Positions 27,278 through 36,354 of a stretch of DNA of 64,000 bases are shown here, in pieces; the stretch's first letter is position 1; each line of letters starts with the position of its first letter. The DNA is from Pseudomonadota bacterium (lineage in GTDB: Bacteria; Pseudomonadota; Gammaproteobacteria; Acidiferrobacterales; Acidiferrobacteraceae). A model generated the notes under the pieces. It saw nothing but the letters and a program-made list of their open reading frames with translations, ran no database searches and was not told the DNA's origin. The translations under genes were made by a program, and so were the position numbers. Location of the stretch: the NCBI GenBank assembly GCA_021841585.1, contig JAKBUS010000006.1:1-64000 (forward strand), written 5' to 3'.

Positions 27278-30200
27278 ATGGTCACCGAAAGCAGTATCGA
27301 TCTCGGGACGCTGGGATGGGTCAAGGATGAGATAGACGAGACCCTAAAGCAGGCGCGGCTTGCGCTCGAGTCCTTCGTAGAGCATCGCTCCGACGAGGCC
27401 AAGCTCAGGCTCTGCGCGAGCTACCTCCATCAGGTCAGCGGGACCCTGAAGATGGTCGAGGTCGATGCCCTTGCGGATCTCATGGGCGAGGCCGAGGCCT
27501 CGGTGCAGGCCCTGCTTGCCACGACCGAACCTCCCCGCGAGGAGGCCCTGGAGCCGCTCGTGCGCGCCCTGCTGTTATTCCCGGATATTCTGGATCGAGT
27601 GCAAACCCGCGGCCTCGGCAACGGTCTTGACCTGCTGGAGCTCGCAAACGAACTGCGGGCCGTGCGCGGCGCCGAGCCTTTGCCCCCACAGGCCTTTTTC
27701 CGAGTGGACCTTTCACCACGACCGCCAGGGGTGGCGGCAGCCGACGATGCGGGATTCGTCGAGGCCTTTCGCCAACAGCGCTCGTTGTTTCAGGCGGCGC
27801 TGGTCCAGTGGCTGAAGGGCGTTGCCAGTAATGAGCAGCGGCGCAGCCTGCCGGACCTCGTGCACGGCTGGCGCGCACGGGCCGCGTTTGCGCCTCTCGC
27901 CCAGTGCCTGTGGGTGGCCGAGGCGTTTCTGCACCTTTTGATTGACGAAACCAACCCGCGTGTCGAGGACAAGAAGCTTATCTCGCGGTTAGACCAACTG
28001 CTCAAGCGGTTTGCCGATGGCCAGGACCGGGGCGGCAATCGGAGCGCCTGTGAGCGGTTGACGCGTGACATGCTGTTCGTACTACGCGAGGGTGTATCGT
28101 CCGATCCCGCGATCATGGCCGTCCGCGAGGCCTTCGATCTCGCGGCGCCAGCCAGTGACGAGCCCGCCGAGGCCTCCGTGGCCGCGCTGCGGTCGATTGC
28201 AAGCGCGCTCAGTCAGGAGATTGCGCAGGCCCAGTCGCTGCTGTCCCGTTGCTTCGATCCGCGGGACACGGCCGACGGCGCCGGTGACCATTTGGTACTG
28301 CTGCTCGACAAGATGGCCAAGACCTTCGCGACCCTCGAGGTCGCCCCGTTGGGCGGGCTTGCCTCGGCGATCGCCGAGGCCTGCCGGGCGCTTGCCGACG
28401 GACGCCTGCAAAAGTCGGGGGCCGTGGCCATGGCGCTCGCCCAGGGTCTCTTGCAGATCGAGAGCGCGGCGCGCGAAATTCCCTATGGTGCCTCCGGCTG
28501 GCGGGTGGGCATCGAGGAGCAGACCCGGGCGGTGGCGAACCTCGCATCGGTACCGGATACGAGTGGCATGGAGGTCTCCGAGGCGCCGCTGTCGGCGCAG
28601 GATAGGCGGCAACTGGTGGGGGCGGTATCCACCGAGATCCGCGCCAACCTCACGCGCATCGAGGAGGCATTTCTGGCGTTTGCCGCCTCCCCGCGGGATC
28701 GTGAAGGACTGGCGGAGGTACCGAGCCTGGCAGCGCAGATCGAGGCGGCCTTCCAGTTGCTGGAGGAGGGGCCCGCCGCCGACCTGGCAGGCGCCCTCCA
28801 TGGCGCACTGAATCACTTGGCGCAGGGTGTGGTGACCCCCGCGGGGGCGTTCGCCGAGGCCCTGGCCGCCGCGGTCGCCGGTCTCGAGGCGCATGTCAAC
28901 GGACTGGAGCGCGGTCGCCCCCTGCGCCCAGCCGAGCTTGCCGACCTGGCGCGGCCCTTGAACGATATCTTGCGCGAAGAGGCCCCTCACGAGGCCGCGC
29001 CGCCTGTGGCCGATAGGGGGCGGGCGCCGGTGGTGACGGCGCCGAGTCTCGCCATCGACCCCGAGATTCTGCCGGTATTTCTTGAGGATGCCCATCAGGC
29101 GGTGGCGCAGCTTGATGAGGCGATGGCGGCGTGGCGCGCCGACCCATCCGACGAAAATGCCGTGACCGTCACGCGTCGCGCGTTTCATACCCTGAAAGGC
29201 AGCGGACGCATGGTGGAGGCCGGCGAGATCGCCGAGCTCTCCTATGATGCCGAGATGCTTTTGAACAAGATCCGCGCCCGCGAGCGCACCGCCACCCCGG
29301 CCGCGCTTACATGGGTGGCGCGCGCCCATGAGGTAGTGCGGGACTGGGTGGTGGCCGTGGAGCAGGGGCACGGGCTTCCGGAGATGGCAATCGTGCGTAA
29401 TGCCCTCCAGGCCCTGGCAGCGGGACGAGAGCCATCCGAGCTCGCGCCGGCACCGGCACCGGCACCCGTGTCCAACATGGCCGCCGAGGCCGTCACCTCG
29501 TTTGTGGAAAGCGAGGGGGTCATGGTGTTGTCCAGCGAGGATACCGCCGGCGCAGACGAGGCCCTGGCTTTTGGTGATGATGGGCCTGCGGGCGCCGCGC
29601 ACGCCACCACGTCGCAACACGTATCTGCGCTTTTTGCCGATTCCTTGCTCCGCGACATCTTCGTCGCCGAGACGCGCGATCACCTGCGTGTGCTTACGGC
29701 CGCGCTTGCCGATGGCCCTGATTGCCCCGTGTCAGCCGACCTGTTGCGCGCCGTGCATACGATGCAGGGAAGCGCGCGCTCGGTGGCGCTCCTGGCCATG
29801 GCCGACTCATGCGCCGGCCTGGAGCGTTATCTTCAGGCCCGCGAAATCGATCAAAAACCTCTCGGCACCGAGGCCGCCGCCCTCTTGGGGCGTCTGGCCG
29901 TCGCGATCGAGGGCGTGCTTGCCGCCCTTGGCGACAACACCGATCCGGACGCGCCGCTTGCGGCCCTTGCGGAACATCTGGACGCGCTTACCCGCGAGGG
30001 CCCGCCGTCTCCTGGACTGACCTGGTGGCAAAAGAATTTGGCGTTGCAAGAGGGGGTGCGCGAGGCCGCTGAGCACGACGGGCAGGGCGTGCGCGAGGAG
30101 CCGGCCATGGGCGCGTCACCCGAGGAGCGGGCCAGTGATCCGGTCGAGCCCCTGGAGCCCATGGAGCCCGCGGTGCTTGCGGCAGCGGATGCACCACGCG

Positions 30201-32509
30201 AGTCGATCGACCCCGAGCTGCGCGCCATCTTCCGCGACGAGGCGCGCGATCTCCTGGATGGGCTCGAGGCGGCGCTCGTCCAATGGCGGGAGCACCGCGA
30301 CCGCGACGACCTGCTCGATTCGCTAAAGCGGGTCCTGCACACCCTGAAGGGCGGCGCACGCATGTGCGGGGCCGAGCGCATGGGCAATGTAGCGCATGCG
30401 ACGGAAGACCTCCTGCGCCGAGTCGAGGATGGCCAGCAGCCGCGCGACGAGCGGCTGTTCGCGTTGCTGGATTCGGCGGCCGAGCATCTGGGCTTGCTTT
30501 ATAGCGTCTTCGTATCGGGTCATGCCGGTTCCGGCAACGACGCCACGCAGGCCTTGGTGGCGAGCTTGTCGGATGAAAATCCGCGCGAGGAGGGGTTTGT
30601 CGCGCCGCCGCCGATTCCCGTGCCGGTGGCATCGCCCGCCGTCACGACCGTGGAGCAGCCGGCGCAAAACGACCCTGCCGAGGATCTTTTCAAGGCCGAG
30701 GCCGCAAGCCAAGTGCGCGTGCGGACCGCGCTTCTCGACCGGCTGGTGGCCTACGCCGGGGAAGTCAGTATCGCGCGGGCACGCATGGAGCAGCAGATCT
30801 TCAGTTTGAGGACGCATCTGGCGGAGCTAAACGGCAACGTCAAGCGCTTCCGGGATCAGGTCCGTGAACTCGAGATCCAGGCCGAGTCCCAGATCGTCTC
30901 GCGCGCCCGCATCGATGAGGGCAATGTCGCCCAGGATTTTGATCCCCTGGAGTTCGATCGCTACTCGCGGCTCCAGCATCTGTCGCGAGGCCTGACCGAG
31001 AACCTGCATGACTTGATCACCGTGCACGGCACGCTCGATACCGTGGTGAGTCAGGCGGAGACTGTCCTCCAGCAGCAGGCGCGGGTGAACACCGAGCTGC
31101 AAGAGGGCCTGATGCGCACGCGCATGGTGCGATTCGCCACCCAGGCCCACAGATTGCGACAGATCGTCCGGCAAACCGCCCGCGAGCTCAATAAGCGCGT
31201 CGAGCTTGTCCTGGCTGCCGCCGATGTCGAACTCGACCGCCATCTGCTGGAGCGCATGATCGGCCCGTTCGAGCACATGATCCGCAACGCCATCGATCAC
31301 GGGCTGGAGACGACAGCCGAACGCGAGCGTCTTGGAAAGCGTCCGGTGGGTACTATTACCATACAGGCCGCCCAGGAGAGCGGGGAGATCGTGATTCGGG
31401 TGTCCGATGACGGCGCCGGGCTCAATGTCGAACGGATACGCGCCAAGGCCATCGAGCGCAAGCTCGTGCCGACGGCGGCGATGGTCAGTGATGAGCAGGT
31501 CATGCAGTTCATTCTGCTGCCCGGTTTCTCGACCGCCGCCCAGATCACCCACGTGTCGGGCCGTGGCGTCGGCATGGATGTCGTGCATAGCGAGGTCAAG
31601 AAGCTGGGGGGCGCGATCAGCGTCGATACTCAGGCGGGCCGCGGAACGACCTTCATCATACGATTGCCGCTCACTCTATCGATCGCCCAAGCGCTGTTGG
31701 TGGGGTGCAGTGATCAGATGTTTGCGATCCCGCTTACCGCGATCGTCAACATCGTGGAGGCGCCGGCGGGGGCCGTCATGGAGGCGCTGGCGAGTGACCA
31801 CCCGAATCTGCGCTATGGAGGCCGGGACTATCCCTTCATGGATCTGGGGGCGCGCCTCGGTATCCTCCGCGGCGGCGGATTGCCGCGCAAGCTACCGGTC
31901 CTGCTCTTGCGGCTCGATACGCGAGAGGTCGCGGTCGGGGTGGACAGCCTGTTCGGGACCCGTGAGGTCGTGGTCAAGTCCCTCGGCCCGCAATTGGGCG
32001 AGATCCGCGGGCTTTTCGGGGCGACCATCATGGGCGATGGGCGCGTGCTGCTGATCCTGGACATCCCGGCACTGTGGAACGAGAGCGAGGGCCTGCGCGT
32101 GACCGCGATGCCCGCCGAGGCGCCGGTCATGGAGCGGCCGTATGTCATGGTGGTCGATGATTCGTTGACCGTGCGCAAGGTCACTACCCGCTTCCTGCAA
32201 AAGCAGGGTTACGATGCCGTGACCGCGAAGGACGGGATCGAGGCCCTGGAGCAGCTGCGCGATCGCATTCCGGACGTCATGCTCGTGGACATCGAAATGC
32301 CGCGCATGGACGGCTACGAACTCACCGCGCGGGTGCGCGCCGATGCGCGTCTGCGTCACGTCCCCATCGTCATGATCACGTCGCGCTCGGGGCACAAGCA
32401 CCGTGAGCGCGCCATGTCGCTCGGGGTCGACGTCTATCTCGGCAAGCCCTATCAGGAGGAGGATCTGCGCCGGGAGATCGAGGTATTGCTGCGGCGGGGC
32501 CACTCATGA
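27278..32509 (+). CDS. chpA: Hybrid chemosensory histidine kinase ChpA/PilL
   Basis: The 1743-residue CheA-type kinase runs the Pil-Chp system. Candidate Hpt histidines are at residue 51 (HQVSGTLKM, degenerate), 637 (HTLKGSGRM), 827 (HTMQGSARS, Lys replaced) and 1021 (HTLKGGARM). A coiled region and dimerisation helices follow from about 1140. The ATPase N box is at about 1333 (HMIRNAIDHG), with G boxes SDDGAGL and GRGVGMDVV. Then come a CheW domain and a C-terminal receiver with phospho-Asp 1671 (LVDIEMPRMDGYE). The ATG at 27278 has GGGGGTAAG upstream. An upstream TTG overlapping pilJ is possible. Fewer Hpt modules are visible than in P. aeruginosa ChpA. Confidence 0.94.
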   Translation: MVTESSIDLGTLGWVKDEIDETLKQARLALESFVEHRSDEAKLRLCASYLHQVSGTLKMVEVDALADLMGEAEASVQALLATTEPPREEALEPLVRALLLFPDILDRVQTRGLGNGLDLLELANELRAVRGAEPLPPQAFFRVDLSPRPPGVAAADDAGFVEAFRQQRSLFQAALVQWLKGVASNEQRRSLPDLVHGWRARAAFAPLAQCLWVAEAFLHLLIDETNPRVEDKKLISRLDQLLKRFADGQDRGGNRSACERLTRDMLFVLREGVSSDPAIMAVREAFDLAAPASDEPAEASVAALRSIASALSQEIAQAQSLLSRCFDPRDTADGAGDHLVLLLDKMAKTFATLEVAPLGGLASAIAEACRALADGRLQKSGAVAMALAQGLLQIESAAREIPYGASGWRVGIEEQTRAVANLASVPDTSGMEVSEAPLSAQDRRQLVGAVSTEIRANLTRIEEAFLAFAASPRDREGLAEVPSLAAQIEAAFQLLEEGPAADLAGALHGALNHLAQGVVTPAGAFAEALAAAVAGLEAHVNGLERGRPLRPAELADLARPLNDILREEAPHEAAPPVADRGRAPVVTAPSLAIDPEILPVFLEDAHQAVAQLDEAMAAWRADPSDENAVTVTRRAFHTLKGSGRMVEAGEIAELSYDAEMLLNKIRARERTATPAALTWVARAHEVVRDWVVAVEQGHGLPEMAIVRNALQALAAGREPSELAPAPAPAPVSNMAAEAVTSFVESEGVMVLSSEDTAGADEALAFGDDGPAGAAHATTSQHVSALFADSLLRDIFVAETRDHLRVLTAALADGPDCPVSADLLRAVHTMQGSARSVALLAMADSCAGLERYLQAREIDQKPLGTEAAALLGRLAVAIEGVLAALGDNTDPDAPLAALAEHLDALTREGPPSPGLTWWQKNLALQEGVREAAEHDGQGVREEPAMGASPEERASDPVEPLEPMEPAVLAAADAPRESIDPELRAIFRDEARDLLDGLEAALVQWREHRDRDDLLDSLKRVLHTLKGGARMCGAERMGNVAHATEDLLRRVEDGQQPRDERLFALLDSAAEHLGLLYSVFVSGHAGSGNDATQALVASLSDENPREEGFVAPPPIPVPVASPAVTTVEQPAQNDPAEDLFKAEAASQVRVRTALLDRLVAYAGEVSIARARMEQQIFSLRTHLAELNGNVKRFRDQVRELEIQAESQIVSRARIDEGNVAQDFDPLEFDRYSRLQHLSRGLTENLHDLITVHGTLDTVVSQAETVLQQQARVNTELQEGLMRTRMVRFATQAHRLRQIVRQTARELNKRVELVLAAADVELDRHLLERMIGPFEHMIRNAIDHGLETTAERERLGKRPVGTITIQAAQESGEIVIRVSDDGAGLNVERIRAKAIERKLVPTAAMVSDEQVMQFILLPGFSTAAQITHVSGRGVGMDVVHSEVKKLGGAISVDTQAGRGTTFIIRLPLTLSIAQALLVGCSDQMFAIPLTAIVNIVEAPAGAVMEALASDHPNLRYGGRDYPFMDLGARLGILRGGGLPRKLPVLLLRLDTREVAVGVDSLFGTREVVVKSLGPQLGEIRGLFGATIMGDGRVLLILDIPALWNESEGLRVTAMPAEAPVMERPYVMVVDDSLTVRKVTTRFLQKQGYDAVTAKDGIEALEQLRDRIPDVMLVDIEMPRMDGYELTARVRADARLRHVPIVMITSRSGHKHRERAMSLGVDVYLGKPYQEEDLRREIEVLLRRGHS

Positions 32510-32958
32510 CCGACCTGCGCCATTATCTGGAACTGCAGTTTGCCGGCCAGGTCTTCCTTATGCCCAACTTCCCGGACATCGTCATTGAGCCGCGCGAGAA
32601 CATGCAGGTCGAGCGCAAGGGCCGGGCCGCGGCGTTGTTCATCGTTCAAGGCGCATCGTGGCCCGCCTATGCCCTGGGACCAGACTGGTCGCCGATCCCT
32701 GAAAGCCGCTGGACGCGGGCGGTATTCCTTGGGACCAGCGCGGCCCGGCCGGTCGGTCTGCTGGTGGACGGGCTGCGTCTCTTGCCAGCCGGTGATTTGC
32801 GCATCATGCCTTTCACGCCGCTTGGGCCGGCGCCGGTTCCAGGGCGACATCTATTCCCGGGGGCGGCGGTGGGCCGGAGCGGTCTGACGCTGGTATTGGC
32901 GATTGACGGTGTGGCGTCCTATCTGCGCGCATTGGAGGGTGACCATGGCCTTGGCTAG
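32506..32958 (+). CDS. Unidentified Pil-Chp cluster protein, possibly CheW-like
   Basis: The 150-residue soluble protein starts in a 4-bp overlap with chpA and overlaps the next CheW-like gene by 14 bp, so it belongs to the operon. Its strand pattern (LELQFAGQVFLMPNFPDIVI; TRAVFLGTSAARPVGLLVDGL; LTLVLAIDGVASYL) resembles a CheW fold: receptor/kinase adaptor strands with a central 'VGLLVDG' where CheW has 'VGLVVDxV'. The usual NxRG is absent. An adaptor or decoy role towards ChpA is inferred from position only. Confidence 0.6.
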   Translation: MTDLRHYLELQFAGQVFLMPNFPDIVIEPRENMQVERKGRAAALFIVQGASWPAYALGPDWSPIPESRWTRAVFLGTSAARPVGLLVDGLRLLPAGDLRIMPFTPLGPAPVPGRHLFPGAAVGRSGLTLVLAIDGVASYLRALEGDHGLG

Positions 32959-33412
32959 TAATCGTGTCCACGCCCTGTTGTTGCCCGTTTGCGACCGTTA
33001 CCTGCTGGTGCCAAGCGCACTGGTCGCGGAGGTCGGGGTGGTCGAGACGCTGACGTCGCTCCCCTTGAGTCCGCCATGGGTGCTGGGCGTGATGAGCTGG
33101 CGCTCACAGCCCATTGTGGTGTGTGATCTGGGCCGCTTCTGGGGTCCCCCCGCCACGCTCGGACCCAAGTCGCGGGTGGCGGTCTTTTATCCGCTCCCGG
33201 GCCGCGCGCCGACGGAATTTTTTGCCATCCTGACCAATGCCGAGCCGCAGTCGCGGACGATCGAGACCCCCTCCGTGCTGCTTACCGATGAGGACGCCGT
33301 GCATCCTTACCTTGCGGTGTCGCTCGACATCGACGGGAAGCGCGCCGGTATCCCGGATCTGGCCGGGCTGAAGGAGCTTTTCTACGATCCGGTGGCAGCC
33401 AAGGCCCCTTGA
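32945..33412 (+). CDS. CheW-like protein of the Pil-Chp cluster (ChpC-like)
   Basis: The 155-residue product has a CheW-type pattern: LLLPVCDRYLLVPSALVAEV, then LPLSPPWVLGVMSWRSQPIVV (CheW: PxWxxGxxNxRGxxxPV) and DLGRFWG. The Asn is replaced by Ser-Trp. It resembles ChpC, an adaptor for additional receptors in the P. aeruginosa system. The ATG at 32945 is preceded by GGAGGGTGA within the preceding gene. It ends the cluster. No ChpB methylesterase is found. Confidence 0.75.
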   Translation: MALASNRVHALLLPVCDRYLLVPSALVAEVGVVETLTSLPLSPPWVLGVMSWRSQPIVVCDLGRFWGPPATLGPKSRVAVFYPLPGRAPTEFFAILTNAEPQSRTIETPSVLLTDEDAVHPYLAVSLDIDGKRAGIPDLAGLKELFYDPVAAKAP

Positions 33413-33419
33413 GCGCCGT

Positions 33420-33644
33420 CCGGGCATCGGCGGCGCGGCAATCGCTAGACCATCATCGATCCGTAGCCCGAGTAAATAAGCTCGCGCCAGGCCTGGCTTG
33501 ACGCAAGCTTCGTGCTTCAGTGTGGCGAAATCCGCCCCGGACAGCCCCATCCGCGCCCCGCCGTACAAAGTCGTGGCGCTGCCGGGCGGTCTGGGCGCGC
33601 GGCTGGGTGACGCGCCAAATGGCCTTGCGCGTGGCCCCGTTCAT
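33420..33644 (-). pseudogene. Possible TnpB-like remnant, frameshifted
   Basis: On the minus strand one frame reads RKAIWRVTQPRAQTARQRHD followed by FVRR, which resembles the RKA-x-x-RVARxHARIAxQRxDF helix of IS200/IS605 TnpB. A second frame continues with FATLKHEACVKPGLARAYLL, which could match the following EDL...V-K-G...LARA segment. The join needs a frameshift and the second half is weak. The rest of the 33413-33762 gap shows nothing else. This could be an old insertion scar, or coincidence. Confidence 0.3.
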
Positions 33645-33762
33645 CCTATCCGGCCGCCCGGAAGACTGCCCTGCGACTTATGCCTTACCTCAAGTATAGA
33701 CAGCGGTCGATCAAGGTGTGCCATAATGCAGCCCCCACGGCATGCCAGTTTGACGAGGCGCT

Positions 33763-34317
33763 ATGGTCAGTACAGAAACCCCAGTGTGCGACTTCGGGCG
33801 GCCCGCCCCCGATTTTGCGCTGCCGGCCACCGACGGCCGCATCCTTAGTCTCGCCGATGTACGCGGTGAACGCGGCCTGCTCGTGATGTTCATCTGCAAT
33901 CATTGTCCTTACGTGAAGGCGATCCGCGATCGCCTCATCCGTGACGCCGCGGCCTTGCGCGCGGAGGGCATCGAAAGCTGCGCCATCATGTCCAACGATC
34001 CGACGGATTACCCGGAGGACTCGTTTGCCAACATGCGGCGCATCGCGCAGGAATATCATTTCCCGTTCCCCTATCTGTACGACGAGACCCAGGAGGTGGC
34101 GCGCCGTTTCGGGGCGGTGTGCACGCCGGATTTTTTTGGCTATGGGGCCGATCTCACGCTGCAATACCGCGGCCGGCTCGATGCGAGCCGCAAGGAGGCG
34201 GTCGCCGACGCGCGCCGCGAGCTCTTCGAGGCCATGGTACAGGTGGCGCGCACCGGCCACGGCCCGCGTGAGCAGACCCCGAGCATCGGCTGCTCCATCA
34301 AATGGAAAGAGGCCTGA
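33763..34317 (+). CDS. Thioredoxin-fold (AhpC/TSA-like) protein
   Basis: The 184-residue product opens with FGRPAPDFALPATDGRILSL and carries the active-site-like segment VMFICNHCPYVKAIRDRLI, in which the resolving position of a CxxC is missing (CNHC is present, spaced C-N-H-C). It also has SNDPTDYPEDSFANMRRIA and VCTPDFFGYGADLTLQYRGR. This is the widespread 'thioredoxin family protein' with a CNHCPYV signature; its substrate is unknown. It stands just upstream of an inositol-phosphatase-family gene (4 bp apart), so the two are probably co-transcribed. Confidence 0.85.
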   Translation: MVSTETPVCDFGRPAPDFALPATDGRILSLADVRGERGLLVMFICNHCPYVKAIRDRLIRDAAALRAEGIESCAIMSNDPTDYPEDSFANMRRIAQEYHFPFPYLYDETQEVARRFGAVCTPDFFGYGADLTLQYRGRLDASRKEAVADARRELFEAMVQVARTGHGPREQTPSIGCSIKWKEA

Positions 34318-34321
34318 ACCT

Positions 34322-35152
34322 TTGACCGTCGACCAGGACCTCGATCCTCGCACCCATTCCGCGCTCGAGGTCCTGGAGGGTCTCGTTCAAGAGGTCGCGC
34401 AGCGGGAGGTCATGCCGTTGTTTGGCGTAAGCTCTCCGCGGCTCAAGGAGGACGGCAGCCTTGTGACCGCCGCCGATACCGCGGTCCAGGCATGGCTTGC
34501 CAAGGAGCTGCGCATCCGCTGGCCGCAGTTCGCCATGCTGGGCGAGGAGATGCCGGAGGCCGAACAGCGCGTCGCGCTGCAGTCGGCGCACGGCGCATGG
34601 TGCCTCGATCCGCTCGATGGGACGACGAATTTCGTGAACCGGCTGCCGTTTTTTGCCGTGTCGCTCGCGTTGCTGCAGGACGGCGGGCCGGCTTTGGGCG
34701 TGGTTTATGACCCGGTGCGCAAGGAGTGTTTCAAGGCGTTGCGCGGCCAGGGCGCTTGGTTGAACGGTGAGCGCCTACACCCGATGAGCTGGTCGCCGGC
34801 ATTGCGACGGTGCGTGGCGCTGGTGGATTTCAAGCGGCTAAAGCCCCACCTCGCGGGGCGGTTGGGCATCGACCCGCCGTACGGATCGCAACGTAATTGG
34901 GGCTCATGCGCCCTGGAGTGGTGCTGGCTCGCAGCCGGGCGCGCCCAGCTGTCCGTGCATGGAGGCCAGAAATTGTGGGATTACGCGGCCGGCAGCCTGA
35001 TCCTTAAGGAGGCGGGCGGGATCGCCACGACGCTCGATGGCCACCCGTTGCCCTATGACGATCTCGTGCCGTCATCGACGCTTGTGGCGCGTTCCATGGA
35101 CCTGTATGAGGCATGGCGGGCCTGGATCAATCATAATGCCGGATGGCGTTAG
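34322..35152 (+). CDS. Inositol monophosphatase family protein
   Basis: The 276-residue Mg-dependent phosphatase fold has DGSLVTAADTAVQAWL, the metal site LGEEMPEAEQ, the hallmark CLDPLDGTTNFVNRLPFFAV and the late LWDYAAGSLILKEAGG. The start is taken as the TTG at 34322 (LTVDQDL), preceded by GAGG. No ATG gives a full-length N-terminus. Family members act on inositol phosphate, fructose-1,6-bisphosphate or PAP/PAPS. Because of sat and the Calvin genes nearby, a PAP- or FBP-directed activity is possible but not shown. Confidence 0.85.
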   Translation: MTVDQDLDPRTHSALEVLEGLVQEVAQREVMPLFGVSSPRLKEDGSLVTAADTAVQAWLAKELRIRWPQFAMLGEEMPEAEQRVALQSAHGAWCLDPLDGTTNFVNRLPFFAVSLALLQDGGPALGVVYDPVRKECFKALRGQGAWLNGERLHPMSWSPALRRCVALVDFKRLKPHLAGRLGIDPPYGSQRNWGSCALEWCWLAAGRAQLSVHGGQKLWDYAAGSLILKEAGGIATTLDGHPLPYDDLVPSSTLVARSMDLYEAWRAWINHNAGWR

Positions 35153-35402
35153 GGGTGCGACTATTGCCGAACAGGGGCAAGGTGAGGGAAAATACGCGGC
35201 TCTTGACCGCGGTTCGGTTCGTTGGACCGGCCCGGGCGGCAAATCGCATCCCTTTGGTGGGAGATTGGACCGCCAAGGGGATTTTTGTTGTTGGTGGGCG
35301 GAATGCTCGGGTAGCGCGACTAAAAAGCACATTCATTCATGGGTGGGGCGTGCGGTAAGGCAGGATCTGCCAAGCCGTTATGCCTGATCGAGGAGCAGTG
35401 AG

Positions 35403-36326
35403 ATGCAAAAGAGACCGATCCTACTGGGGATCGTCGGTGATTCGGCGGCCGGAAAGACCACTATTACGAGCGGCATCGCAAAGGTTATCGGACAGGACCG
35501 CTGCACGATCATCTGCACCGATGACTATCACAAGTATAACCGCGTCCAGCGTGCCGAGAAGGGGCTGACGGCCCTGCATCCCGACTGCAATTATATGGAC
35601 ATCATCGAGCAGCACCTGAACCTGCTCAAGGATGGCAAGGCCATCTTGAAGCCGCATTATAACCATGCCACTGGTGATTTCGATCCGCCGTCTTATATCG
35701 AGGCCAAGGATTTTATCATCGTCGAGGGCCTGCTCGGGTTCTCGACCAAGGCAATGCGCGACGCGTATGATGTGAAGCTTTATCTTGCCCCGCCCGAAGA
35801 GCTGCGCTTCCAATGGAAGATGCGGCGCGACACGCAAAAGCGCGGGCACACGGCCGAGGCCGTGGCGAAGGAGATGAAGTTGCGCGAGCCGGATTCCGAG
35901 GCATTCATCCGGCCTCAGCGGAAGTGGGCGGACATGGTCATCTGTTTCTGGCCCCCCGAGAGCGACAAGGGGGAGACGGGAAGCCATCTGAACGCCTCCT
36001 TGGTTTTGCGCCCCACCTTGCCTCACCCCGATCTTTCCGATGTCCTGGAGCAGGGCGGCAATGGTATCCACATGGACCTCGACCGCGACATGGGCTTGCC
36101 GGTGGACCGGCTCGAGATCGACGGCAACATCTCCGACGAGAAGGCCAAGCGTCTGGAGGACCTGTTGTGGCGTCATATTCCGGGTGAACATCATCACCTG
36201 CGGCATGAGAGTATCGGCGATATCACGGGCACGACTGGCGAGAAGTTGCGGTCGCACCCGCTCGCGCTGACACAGCTCTTGATCGCTTACCACCTGCTGA
36301 AGGCCGCATCCGGTCATTACCAGTAA
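35403..36326 (+). CDS. prk: Phosphoribulokinase
   Basis: Prk makes ribulose-1,5-bisphosphate, the Calvin-cycle CO2 acceptor, so its presence is strong evidence for autotrophy. The 307-residue product has the P-loop GIVGDSAAGKTTITSGI, TDDYHKYNRVQRAEKG, CNYMDIIEQHL, VEGLLGF and RPTLPHPDLSD. It begins the prk-tkt-gap-pgk-pyk-fba run. The 250 bp before it hold no gene or clear promoter. A CbbR-type regulator is not in the window. Confidence 0.96.
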   Translation: MQKRPILLGIVGDSAAGKTTITSGIAKVIGQDRCTIICTDDYHKYNRVQRAEKGLTALHPDCNYMDIIEQHLNLLKDGKAILKPHYNHATGDFDPPSYIEAKDFIIVEGLLGFSTKAMRDAYDVKLYLAPPEELRFQWKMRRDTQKRGHTAEAVAKEMKLREPDSEAFIRPQRKWADMVICFWPPESDKGETGSHLNASLVLRPTLPHPDLSDVLEQGGNGIHMDLDRDMGLPVDRLEIDGNISDEKAKRLEDLLWRHIPGEHHHLRHESIGDITGTTGEKLRSHPLALTQLLIAYHLLKAASGHYQ

Positions 36327-36354
36327 GGATTACTGTTCTTTTTGAGGATTAATC

